From positions 1,435,501-1,499,500 of the forward strand of contig BROG01000003.1 in the NCBI GenBank assembly GCA_030159075.1: 64,000 nt of DNA, given 5' to 3'. Below the pieces are notes generated by a model. The model was given only the letters and a program-made list of their open reading frames with translations, did no database searches and had not been told where the DNA came from. This DNA is from Atrina japonica. Lineage: Eukaryota; Mollusca; Bivalvia; Pterioida; Pinnidae. A program made the translations under genes and the position numbers. Of the stretch, positions 48,691 through 60,201 are shown in pieces (within the stretch, counting starts at the first letter, position 1; the number at the start of each line of letters is the position of its first letter).

Positions 48691-48781
48691 TTAACCCTTT
48701 CACCGCTGAATATCTAAGTGGTATGTGCTTTTCTATTGTTCAAAACCAGTCTATTTGGGTCTGGAGGGTAGAAAGGATTAA
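48691..48781 (+). repeat. TTAA-flanked mini-element
   Basis: 91 bp, TTAA at both edges; ends ccctttcaccgctgaat and ggagggtagaaagga. Confidence 0.8.
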
Positions 48782-49063
48782 GATTTTTCTGAAGAAGCTT
48801 GGACACCAAAGGAATATTTCGTATTATAGAAATATTGCAGTAGTCAGTTGATCGTTTCTCCTTCTGGGTATGTCTTCATTAAGATTTCAATATCTTGAAT
48901 CGTGAAAAAAAGTTTTAAAATCGATAAGTAAATAGAAAAACAAAGCGTAGTACAATTGTGGTGGTAGAATTTCAATACTTGCAAAATGTCTCAAGTACTG
49001 AATACTAGTAGATAATATCAAATTATGTTCTAGTTTTATACAGGGGTAAGATTATAAATATCT

Positions 49064-49392
49064 CAGATACCGGTATAAAGCTTCAGGATGTCCAGAATAC
49101 ATATACAAATCTGGTGAATACTGTACAAACACGGACATCTGGAAATCCAGAAGTGGGATCAGGTGCCATGGAGAAAACTTATCAATCGCTAGTTATGGTG
49201 AGAGGTGTTTCATTTTGATTTGACTGGATTCACGGTGGTATGACCGGTCGACAGGGGATGCTTACTACTCCATGGCACCTGATCCCCACCTCTTGATTTC
49301 AAGAGGTCCGTGTTTGACCATTTTTTACCAGATTTGTACCTGTATCCTGGACCCTAAAGATTTCTACTTTGGTATCTGATATTTTTTATATT
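49064..49392. repeat. fold-back pair of LTPPWHLI-type repeats
   Basis: The left arm ends gggatcaggtgccatgga; the right arm starts tccatggcacctgatcccc. Pairing continues outward through acacggacatct/gaggtccgtgt and caaatctggt/accagatttgt. Confidence 0.75.
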
Positions 49393-50039
49393 ATATACAT
49401 ACGTTCATACCAACTATTGATTCCATCAACGGTAGTCATCTTAAAGTCAAGTCCATATCACATCGTTTGACCAAATACATTGTAATTATCAAAAATAAAT
49501 ATATGTATATAAAAGAATACGTAAATCCGATGGTATTCCCATCTTGTCCTATTCAATCAATCGAATTGTCAGACTTAAGGAAATATTTATTATATTGGCA
49601 TTTTTCCGGGGTTTTTTTATCTTGAAGAAGCTTTAGATGTTATGTTTATTACTTGAGTGGCGTGTGCTCGATACACAATCAAAGCTGAAGTATATCTAAG
49701 CGAGTAACGCGTGTTGTCGTTATCAAAAGAAGTAAATGGTCGCTTTGAAGTCAAATCACCTGAAACCGTCTTATATGTCTAGTTTTAGCAAGATGGCTAT
49801 GTAAACAAATACAAAATCGATACAAGCAAGCGAGATTATACTGAAGGTTTTATGGCTTTAATTTGTCATTTCGTCTGTAGGACGAAATATCGTCTTCACT
49901 TTTAATACGCCACTTTCCCGATTGTAATTATCGGAATATTTGCTCCTTATCGTGATTACAGATCAATAAAAGTTTTTATATTGACTTGGAATGTAAAATC
50001 ATGCCAATAACATTTAATTCATATGGATAGGAAGCATTA

Positions 50040-50041
50040 TA

Positions 50042-50126
<85 letters not shown>
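50040..50126. repeat. (AT)n microsatellite
   Basis: About 40 dinucleotides, one interruption near its left end. Confidence 0.95.
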
Positions 50127-50149
50127 TATATTGTAATGACGTGCATTCT

Positions 50150-51650
50150 CGATAATTCAGTTTCTACAAAGGCTAGCCGACTGCAAATGATCACATAGTT
50201 AATGTAGACATGTATGTTTCTACGTAACAAGACACAAATACACTTACCTGTGTGGGAAGGGCGATATCAACAATTTGCTAACATTCAAACTAAGCTGAGC
50301 TCTCGGTATAACGAATATCAACAAATGTTGATGATAATTTCCCCCTCGTAATAAATAGATGACATATATTAGAGCTCCAATCTGTGTTCTCAACAAAACC
50401 TAGTTTTACGTCCTTTAAATTTTGTGTCTCAATGTCCAGATTAAAGATATCCAACAAAATAAATCGATTACTGTGTAGAATAGACGACGCAAAAATCAAT
50501 CTGTACTCTAGTTCCTTAATCAAATAGTAATTAAGACGATTACAGAGAATTCGTTTCTTTTTAAACCAGAACGATTTGTAAGCAATGGTTCAAATGATAA
50601 CGGCGTAGCAGAATATTTTGGCTTCAAACAATGGCGGCACTAGGGTAAAGTTTTGCATGGATATATTCAGTACAACAGTATTTTGTTTGATATTACACAT
50701 GGCTAGTTGAGTTTAAACTTTAACTAAATGGGCCAATTGTTTACAACAATGACAAAATAAACATGAATCGAGTAGCGACACGATCATACGTACATACGTA
50801 CAGGTTAGTTCTGATACGGGTAGATCTTAATTTTATATACTACATATATTATTTACAAGGGATTTAAACGTTTATGTGTCACTATGGACGGGTTTTTAAA
50901 AAATAAGTTAAAGGATAAAGAGAATAATCAAACATACAAGAAAGAGACTGGCTTGATCAAAAGCCATTTATAACCATTGAAATGTTATATCATGGAATGA
51001 AATGTTTATATGATGTGCGAACTATAGTAATTGTAATTCAATTGAAAATACATAAAGAAGATTTTACTAAAGAAGTATTCATATAAAATGTTTATTTCTC
51101 GTTACGATTTTAAATATTCATACCGTATGTATTGTCGCTCAAAGTCGGGTTATATATAAACAACTGTAGGTACCAGTGTCTTTCTTTACTTCCACGACAG
51201 CGTGAAATGTGACTATCTAAATCAGATTATATATTGACATGGCGAATATCATATTTGTTATGATTGACATTTATTCTAATCACTTTCTAAAAAAAAATCA
51301 ATATCCGTGTTTACTGGTAACTCACGTTAGTTTGTTTGGCTTTAAATTCATCGATCATTAAAATGGCTCAAAACCATAATAAATTGACGCTTTTAGAATA
51401 GCAATGCTTGCTATTCAATAGAGGCCAACTCATAAAAATGAATAACATATATGACTTAATTGTTGAAATTCACACAAAATACCTGTTTAGATTTAGTAAG
51501 TAATGATAGGATTTTGTATTATTGTAAAAAATTGAATATCAAATATCTACCAATTTCTGGATCGATTCATATCTTGAGATTGTCTGACAGTGAGCGAGAA
51601 TGATGTCGCCATTTAAAATACAACTACATCTTAACTATACTTTACAACTT
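50150..51650. other. intergenic stretch with nothing recognised
   Basis: Only short chance ORFs below 80 codons, without supporting splice or composition signals. No repeat family from elsewhere in the window was found. Confidence 0.4.
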
Positions 51651-51654
51651 AACA

Positions 51655-51790
51655 AAGGGGGGGGCTAGAGGGGCATCGCCCCCCCATGTTTCTTCAAAGA
51701 TAGTTAAGTGTTGAAAATTAGGGCTTTGGTATCCGTGATATTTTTAAGTTGGTTTAGAGCCCCCCACTTGCAATTTGCTTCCGACGAGGC
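51655..51790. repeat. G-rich CGTCGGAA element, decayed copy
   Basis: ggggggggctagaggggcat on the left; caatttgcttccgacgagg on the right. Shares gttgaaaattrggg and agttggtttag with 46429-46609. Confidence 0.7.
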
Positions 51791-52106
51791 ATGTGTCTTC
51801 TGAGAATGCTTTGAGTGAGAGAGATCTATATTGCAACTCAAATGAGTACAACTCAAACGATGCAAGTTCATTATTTGCATTCCATTCCCTAGATATTCCA
51901 ATAATATTTTTGTTTACCATTTGTAGATGAAATTGACATCTACGTAAATGTTAATATCCTGTTCAGATAATTTGCAATTACACATGCCACTAGGAGAGAT
52001 TTAACAATGTATCGTCTTCTTCTTAGACAGTACATGACATTTTGGCTGTGTACATATCACATTTCTCTTTTTCAACAGGTCTGAATAGAGACATTTCATT
52101 TTAGAA

Positions 52107-52235
52107 AATATGCAGTCAATCTTGTCTATAAGTCACTCAAAGGAACAGGCAAATGTGATCAGAGGTAACATTTGAATGTTCTTTGTTTGCTGGTGCTCTT
52201 TATACGGAGGTAGCCATTAAATGCAAGATTGAAGC
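52107..52235 (+). repeat. TACAGT family variant (tataaaggccact type), diverged
   Basis: agtcaatcttgtctataagt at left, ggtagccattaaatgcaaga at right, as in 21815-21985. Confidence 0.65.
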
Positions 52236-55150
52236 TGTGGATCGCGTATCATTGTTTAGAAGGCGTACCTTTTACACCTAAGCATACAGCAGCGACAATA
52301 TCCCTTTTGACATTATACAGCAGGCTAAATAGGAATCATTAATGAAAAACGGAAAGTACAAAACGATTTCTGCTCAATCATTTAAACGGGTAAAAAGTTT
52401 TATCGATAAAATCACAGTTATAACACATTTCAATTTTAAAGCTGCTATCAGGCATCATGTTAATTTTATACAGTAACGGTTCGCTGTATTATTTAATAAA
52501 CTTTCAGATGAGCAAAGATATAAATGTATCTGCATATAGTTCATGTTTTGCAAATTTCAACCATATCCGGTATTCACGGCGATAATAACATTACTAAATG
52601 AATAATTCTATGCATTAATGGTTCCGTTATACGATTTGAAATGAGACGAAAAACACGCAACGTGAAATGATGTGATTAAAAATAGAAAGGATTTTTTTTT
52701 AAAAGTTGAAATAGAATTTCTTCTATTTGACTGAAAACACTATGTCTTTCATTCCTGTCGCTTTTACTTCAATTTTCATGTGTGACTTGACAAAGGTTAT
52801 ACAATACACAGCATTTTTCAACAATAGATTTGTCCGATGTTTATCCGTTATTTTCACAATTGTAAAGCTCATGATTATGTATACGTGTTATTGAAGTTTT
52901 TTACAAAAGCAAATGTTTGCCTCTTTTGTGAATTTGATATAGAAGACAAAAGTCACCGGTATATACCGTTAGATCGATTAAAGATCTTTATCCGTGATAT
53001 TCATATTATACCACAAAAGACAGAAAACCAACATCTTTGATTACACGCCAATAGCAATATCACAATATTCATTCGTGGTTCAAATCCAAAAATAGAAATG
53101 TATTGGGGATTCTAATTGCTTGTTATTACTTTTTAAATGTTGGAATATATATTTCCATAGTATTATCATTCCGAAAGTGAATTGGTATACATTTAAACAT
53201 TATTCACTTTTCTGCAACATGACAACGCGTAGTATTCCCAAACACATTCAATATTTAATTGATACAATATATAGTTAATTTGTTTTGTATTCCGGGAGCG
53301 TCAAATTGTTTTCTTTTATCAATTCAATAAACGTTGGCAACGAAACTTACGATCTGTATGTACATTTCAATAGGTGAGGTACTCTATATGTCAATGTGTT
53401 TTGACAAGTATACATGTATATTTAGTAAGTAAATAAACCATAATTACTTACATATTATCAACACAGTGTATAATGTAAATATTACCAATGTATCTTTGTC
53501 TAAACCAAATGTTCAAATTTACTGATATATCTAAATTTAATGATCATGATGAATTACGAATCGGCCAGAATATTCATTTACAACAAGAACAAGACAAATC
53601 AAAATAAACGAAATAAATATAAAATTATGATTTAAATATTCGTTAACCATATTAATATACTTACTAGTAGATCCATATTTATTATATGAATGAATTTAAA
53701 TATATTTCTTCTTCAGTTTATCACACTTCTGGCAATTTGTAAACATCCATCGTACACAATATTTCACGAAACTCTATTTTACCATATTTCACACTGTAAA
53801 TGTTTCCACAACTTTTATATGTGTGAACTTTAAGCCTAACAGAAGAAGCACCTGCCGACGTTAAGGTAATTCCAGAGTGACGCTCAATAATGCGATATTA
53901 TTTCCCCTCGTATCTAAACACTCAAGTATATCGTTGATATTGAAAAACATTTAAACATCCGATCGCTCTAATTCATGTGGATCCGATTGCTGTTTATTCG
54001 ACAATGTCAGTTTCACTGTCAGTTCACGTGCATGTTTGAAATTGATTATACGTTACGACGATGGACTCCCAAGTCACTTGTAATTAACAACCACCAATGA
54101 TCCAAAGACTGGACTTGTATGTAAATTGTATTTTAATTCTAAACCTCAAAATATCGATAATAAGTTGACCTTTAAACTTAACTTAACAAAGCAGAGAACA
54201 AGAGTATCTGAGCGTCATTTGTATACTTCTTAGTAGGAAAAAATTGTGCCATTATCTGGCTCTGGTAGAAATATCTTTTGTTTGCAGATTAGCAAGGTGG
54301 CGGTGTAGAAATATGATTATTATTATTAAATGATACTGATTATTTTTGCTTGAAATAAACCGTGATTGTGAGTAGGATAACCGTTTATTGAATGTAAAAG
54401 AATTACAATGTATCATTGCTATAAATCTTTACATATATTTTATCAGATCAAATCACAAAAGAGGTTTACCCAAAAAATAATTCAGTTTTAATGATCCCTG
54501 CTTTAATAAGTTATAACAATACTTATACACCTCCGGTGCAGGTAAGATTAAATAGCATTAACATGTATGAAAAACATGAACCCATAATCATAATCTGGTC
54601 TGTGTGTGTTAATGTGTTTCAATTTGGTAAACCTGTACTGGTCGAGGAACAGTAGGACCAGTAGGTATCTATGGTGTGATTTCGTTTTAGTATGTACCAC
54701 GGCAAAATTGTTTTTCTTTTTGAGAACAAATGTCCAACAGCTAATGATTGATCTAAAATCATTTCACAAAACCCTGTTCTAGTTAACCGAAATCATGTAA
54801 TAGCCGGCTACCGGTCCCCGACCAGTATGTACATGCATATCAGTTGTTTTAACATTGTTCGTCAGGACTGAATTTTAAGCGAGCTATTTAGTTCTTTGTA
54901 TTGTATCTTCTTCTTTAAAAGATAAATAGATGTAGTTACAAATACAATGTATTTTAATATTCAATTAAACTATCTGAATAAATCAAATGGCACTGATGAT
55001 TTTTTTCATCTGAAGGAAAATAAGAAATTCACGCCAAACTAACTAAAATAAATCCCCCGTCAAAATTGAAGTTCCGCTGATTAAGAAATTGCTGACGTTC
55101 AGCCAATGTATAATTTATATTTCGTTACGTATAAATTAAACCGTGAATGA
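52236..55150. other. AT-rich intergenic stretch, 3' flank of the Ser-rich exon
   Basis: No gene or dispersed repeat recognised. On the minus strand a possible poly(A) signal AATAAA lies near 54382-54387. Confidence 0.35.
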
Positions 55151-55157
55151 GTATGTC

Positions 55158-55883
55158 CTACACATCTATTTCTCTTCTTTCATTATCTATCGTCAGATAT
55201 TTCGTCACAAGGTAAAAGACCGCTTCCTCTTCCTCGGTCCGAAAATGAAGTTGACGCCTTGACGTTTTCGACATTGAAGCACTCGCGTCAATACGTGAAC
55301 TATTTTTTGCTGCGTGGGTATAACTGTGGACATTTGGTGATGTCACTGGCGTAGAAGTTGCGCGAGGGGAAAATCCATACGAGCCACTGACGGCTGTTGG
55401 CGATATTTCTGAAACTATCGGTGAATGGAGAGCAGACGGACTTCTTCGAACACTGCGATTTTGTTTCAAGAAATGTCCAGAGCCGTCAAAACTGTCTCGT
55501 TTGCTTGGAGATGGATAGGAAAAGAAAGATGAATCTGTTTCTCCAAGACTTATTGAAGAACTTGGCGTATCGACACTGTAGAATGAACTATTTTTATCAC
55601 TGAAGGAACTACAATCGCTGTCTGAACTAAAGCTAGAATCAGCCGATGGTATATTCGACAGAGTCGACGTGTGTCGCCATCGCTTATAAGGGCTGTTGTA
55701 CCTATTCTCTCGATGGTGATGATAAGCAGAGGGGTAACTATGAGGTAAGACGTGTCCTACGGTTTTCCATCGGTCCTTTCTAGGGCTGTAAAAATCTTGA
55801 TTTGTAGAACCAACACCGATTACAGTATTTGCACGTCGACTCGATATGAGGTTTGCTCTTTCCATTAACCGATGTCTGATCAA
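55158..55883 (-). CDS. Ser-rich protein, probable last coding exon; function unknown
   Basis: Open frame of 241 codons ending in TAG (55160-55158). The codon at 55883 is TTG, not ATG. The frame stays open to about 55910, where a stop (TAA) ends it. The first ATG is at 55865 (MERANLISS), giving 235 aa. Alternatively, an acceptor-like AG at 55889-55888 would make this a terminal exon entered from the right. The composition argues for real coding sequence: Ser-rich clusters (SSFSSDSDCSSFSDKNSSF), Ser/Pro motifs (RRSPSALHSP, SPRATSTPVTSP), Tyr/His/Arg-rich start, and an acidic-hydrophobic C-terminus (EEEEAVFYLVTKYLT). It looks like a phosphorylatable, mostly disordered tail. I do not recognise it. 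No upstream exon could be assigned with confidence. Confidence 0.55.
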   Translation of the reverse strand: MIRHRLMERANLISSRRANTVIGVGSTNQDFYSPRKDRWKTVGHVLPHSYPSAYHHHRENRYNSPYKRWRHTSTLSNIPSADSSFSSDSDCSSFSDKNSSFYSVDTPSSSISLGETDSSFFSYPSPSKRDSFDGSGHFLKQNRSVRRSPSALHSPIVSEISPTAVSGSYGFSPRATSTPVTSPNVHSYTHAAKNSSRIDASASMSKTSRRQLHFRTEEEEAVFYLVTKYLTIDNERREIDV

Positions 55884-56338
55884 GACCCTTTGAAATATAT
55901 AACCAAAATGTTATTAATATTGCCCAAAATGATTAACAAATATTTCTAAGCTAAAGGAGTGATTCATTCAAGGTATCAAACAATATAATTATATTGATTT
56001 ATTAAATTCCAAAGGTGGCTTTAAGTACCGTATGGGTTCTGTATCGGAAGGATTAGGTTTAATGTTTGTATAACTCCAGGCTCTATATATGCATTTGTAC
56101 ATTTAGATTACAAACTCGGCTTATTTTCCACTTTCAGTCAATCAATTGTAATTCTATATTTAAATCATGTTTTCCACTTTTTTTATTTACCAGGGGTTTT
56201 ACCAAAAAGTGAAAAAATATCATGTTTGGAGTAATTTTTTGGTATATAACCCGTGGTAAATATGCCTATAGATATATTGTGGATCTGCGGAATATTTAAC
56301 TGGAACAAAGGTAGAATATATTTATAGGGGTGATTAAT

Positions 56339-56541
56339 GGGACTAATTCAAGTACCTCGTGGTACCCGATAACGTTTGTGCGGGACATTGTTTCTATTAG
56401 TTATGAAATGACGTTAGAAGACAATATCCCGCGCTAACGTCATTCCAGCGGGAAGATTACGCAGACTTACTTTCCATCACCATTGGAGATACTAGTACCG
56501 CAGAAAAGTTATCGGTTATCACGGGTTCATGAATCAGTCCC
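56339..56541. mobile_element. MITE, copy 1 of a pair
   Basis: About 203 bp; left end gggactaattcaagtacctc, right end gggttcatgaatcagtccc, inverted with decay. Internal gcgggacattgtttctatta matches copy 2. Confidence 0.8.
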
Positions 56542-57335
56542 ATTTAAACCTCTGGAATGATATTTCATCGATATTATCGCAGTACCTCCATCCATATCTC
56601 AGCACCTATGAGAGAGGTCGTTGTCTAGAATTACTTTTGGTCATTAGCCTATCAGAAATGTCTTCGGAATCTGGGTCTGTGCAAAATAAATAAGATTCTA
56701 CAGGCAAAATGTTCTCATAAATTAGGCCTATATTAATTATTTTTCGACATGGAGACATTATTTTACTTCTTTTTACTCCGGGTAATTTTACATCAATATC
56801 CATCAGTAGTCAACGGTAAAAATACTATTTTGAGCGATAATTTGCCTTTAAATGACATGGTTTACCTTACGAAGTCCGAATATAAGAATGGATCACATAC
56901 ATACAGGTCTTCTATGCCATCTGTATCTGCATGGGGAACCTATACTGCTGTGATTTGCGTTTCGACTTTCCAAAGTGGTCATGTTGTTGACAACATGGAA
57001 AAAGTAACAGTGACGTTTCATTGCTATAACTCATGACGTCACAGTATCATTTTATGAGATTATAATCCAACGTTGCCATGCGTCGACATGTGTAGCGTTT
57101 CGTCACAGAAAAGACACGGAAGACAGATTCTGGGCCCGGCACTAACTCGAATGACTACAGCGCCCTCTTCCGGTCAAAGTCCATCCAGTGGGCTTGAACG
57201 CATTATGTGTTAAAATCTTTCAGCTGCCCTGTGAATCAGGTGACCAATCAGAGACATTCAATATGATTCTGCGGAGTCTGGATTTCCATTTCAAATGGAA
57301 TATTATAAACATAATACCAAAGTTATAATGCCCAA

Positions 57336-57512
57336 GAACTAATTCATGTACCACGTGATACCCGATAACGTTTGTGCGGGACTATTGTTTCTATTGGTGA
57401 TGGAATTACATTTAATTACATTTATACTTACGTCATTTAAGCGGGAAGATTACGTAGAGTTACGTTGCATCACAAACGTTATCGGGTATCACGTGGTACA
57501 TGAATTAGTTCC
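57336..57512. mobile_element. MITE, copy 2, with about 40-bp near-perfect inverted ends
   Basis: gaactaattcatgtaccacg through gataacgtttgtg at the left is mirrored exactly by cacaaacgttatc through catgaattagttc at the right. It sits within a GATCG-family segment (aacataataccaaagttata on its left). ataatg occurs on both sides and may be the target duplication. Confidence 0.85.
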
Positions 57513-57787
57513 ATAATGATCGAAAAAAAAACCAAAGAAAATATATTGACCGTATACTGCAAATGAATGATAGGTTTACAGTTGTAATTTTTACGATAAA
57601 TCTCACCTTTCTTTTAACAGTAATTTAAAAAAAAGCTCGAGTGTTGCGGAGTAGTCAATGCAACGTCCCAAAATTCTGAAGTAAATTACTATGACGTCAC
57701 AGTTAAAAATTTCTTCCGGTTGAAGAATTTTGATTGCGTAAATGTAGTGATCGTAGTGAGCGAAATATAACGACTGGATTATTCAGG

Positions 57788-57922
57788 TTAGGCCCGGCAC
57801 CATAAAACTTGAGAATATTCTCAACTTGGCCTGCTCAGCCATTCAGATTTCAGGATCAGCCAAAGTTTAGTAAAATATTTAGACTTAAGTATTTTTTAAG
57901 TTTTATGGGATTAGCCCGTTAA
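57788..57922. repeat. GGCCCGGCACCATAAAACTT inverted-repeat element
   Basis: Left aggcccggcaccataaaact, right aagttttatgggattagccc. The inside has a second palindrome, gagaatattctc. Confidence 0.6.
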
Positions 57923-58199
57923 ATAAAAAAAGTCGTAAGTCTTAAGCCAAACATCTTAAGCCGTTTTGTCATTACTACCCTATCTTGAGCCTCAGTGGCC
58001 AAATTTTCGGCTGACTAGCTTTCTCCAGGAAGCAGTAAATATACTGCGCCATATTGGAAGTCATTTAACTGAAAAATAAAGTTTTTTCAGTTATATTGCA
58101 AAACATTGACAGTTTCTGTATACCTACTAGATATATACCCTGATACAAGTTTGTAAAACGGTCGTAAATCAGTAGAATCTGTTATAAATATAAGATAGT

Positions 58200-58700
58200 T
58201 TTGCAAAAAGGCCAAAACTATTGATCAAGACGATTGGTTCTGTCAATAAGATTCCATCAGGTCAGCAGGAAAATAGATGTACATTGTAGTTCAATCAAAT
58301 TGTGGTATTATACAAGGCAAAAAAAAACCCAAACGTATTCCTAAACCCGTGTAAGAGTGACCGCTGTAAAAATATATTTATCTTAGATGTAAACGGGAAC
58401 TATCCAATAGAAATAAATATTTCTTCAGTATAAAATAATCATCTGATACCGAAATATAAACATAATGCCAAAGTTATAATTTCGCCAAAAAAAGACAAAA
58501 AACAAATGCTCAAGACGATCGTTTTTTGTCAATTAAACATCATCAGTTGAACTCGAATTCCAAACAGATGTAGAGTTTGAAATAAAAAGTGGTATCATAC
58601 AAGGCCAAAAAATAATCTGTACATTTCTAAACCCACCTAAGAGTAACTACTTTAAAGAAATGACTATGGTGTAATTGTGATCCTTAGACTTAGAACTTTT
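58200..58700 (-). repeat. two GATCGTCTTGAGCATTTG-family copies in tandem
   Basis: Copies at about 58200-58350 and 58445-58700. Both hold caagacgat, a catcag motif and ggtatcatacaaggc or its close variant ggtattatacaaggc. Confidence 0.7.
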
Positions 58701-58875
58701 CGGAAAATAGAACCGCTGATATAAGATACAGACTGCATGAAAAATATGTAATGCTGAACAATGACGCTTCTCTAGTTTAGCGACTAGATCTCAGACTTTG
58801 GAAATAATTGTTAGAAAAGTTCAGTTCTGATTGTGTTGTACGATGATTTATTCCATTTGTAGTATTTTAAAGTCG

Positions 58876-59031
58876 AATTATTCCCCTTTAGCAGTCATAT
58901 TATTGTAGGTGAAGAATAGATATTTTTCACCACAAACAATTTTTCATTCAAACTATTTTTTGTTTTTGCAAGAAAAGCATATCCATTTTAATTATTTTTC
59001 CTTACAACATGGCTGCTAAAGGGGAACAACT
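58876..59031. repeat. MITE-like element with inverted ends
   Basis: Left ttattcccctttagcagtca, right atggctgctaaaggggaaca, then ac. About 155 bp, no ORF. Confidence 0.65.
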
Positions 59032-59609
59032 TTGGCAAAACACGGCTCGTGAAAAAATTATACGTGCTAGTTTCGGAAATAAAACTTGAATATTCAATAG
59101 ATATTGTATTTCATTTCATATTTTGACAAAAATATATTTTACGTGGATTACAATTGTGTATTAGGTTTCTTGTAAATTATGAACTAGATCTACAACTGAC
59201 GAGTAGGCCTACTTGATCGCATCAATACTTTGAAATTATACCGGGCTTCATTAGGTCCCCTTTGCAAACACCACAATCAACTTTGTCAAAATGCATTACC
59301 TTAAAACAACTTAGACTCAATAAATCCTCAATTGTGAAATACATCCGGTACAACCGTATTGTATTATATTCCTACTCCAACAATCTTATCTTTTGTTTTT
59401 ATGATGTAGGCTAGATTAATGGAATCCTACGTTGTGTGAAAATTAAGTCAACGCATTCTCAATGTTATGAATATCAGTGAAAACCTCAATAGGTCTACTG
59501 AAGTTTAGTGACTTATGCCTTAGAATCTATATTAAATAATCACATATATCAAAGTAGTAACCGCCAGTAGTTCCAAGAAACGGTATACAAATTTTGTGAA
59601 AATTTGATG

Positions 59610-59690
59610 AAAACGATTCTCCAGAAAATCCAAAAGTGTGATCAAGTTCCATGGAGGAGTAAGCACACCCTCTTCTTGTCCAACGGTCAC
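59610..59690 (-). repeat. LTPPWHLI-type fragment
   Basis: Reverse strand encodes GVLTPPWNLITLLDF; plus strand reads gatcaagttccatggaggag. Confidence 0.6.
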
Positions 59691-60201
59691 AGGAACTGGC
59701 AAAATGTCTTGGTCAATATATATATTTTCCCACCTCATTCGTCTAACAATGTAATGTGTTATATTTTCAGTAAAAAGACACTTTATTACCACAAAAATAA
59801 TTTTACAGAGTTTTATGAAATTCTATGAAAAATATCCTTGTCATGGAGCCTTGACCCCAACTCTAGTTAGTACACGAACCCACGGATGTCCTTTCTGTAC
59901 TAACGACAAAGTTTTAGATGTCAGTTCTGTTTAAATGGTTTTTTTCCCCGTGTTTACATCCTGGCCAACTTGGCACCTTGGAGAAAATACTCTAAAATAG
60001 CACTTCATCTCTGTGCAAATATTACATTCCTTAAAAGACCAAAGTCAAATGTATTATATTTGACTTTTGAATGTAATCATTTTCAGTTTATGTAAATATC
60101 TTAGGGTACAGAGTCTCCAGGAGCAAATGTCAACACTATAATGACCACACAAACATATACCAGTAATATACACAAAAGCACAGTCCATTGTCACAGCCAA
60201 G

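Noticed and set aside
55397..55603. 68-codon plus-strand frame
   Set aside because: Antisense to the Ser-rich exon.
56749..57036. 95-codon frame starting METLFYFFLLRVIL, possible secreted peptide
   Set aside because: Hydrophobic start is suggestive, but there is no cleavage-site context, splice evidence or recognisable mature part, and AT-rich DNA yields such starts by chance.
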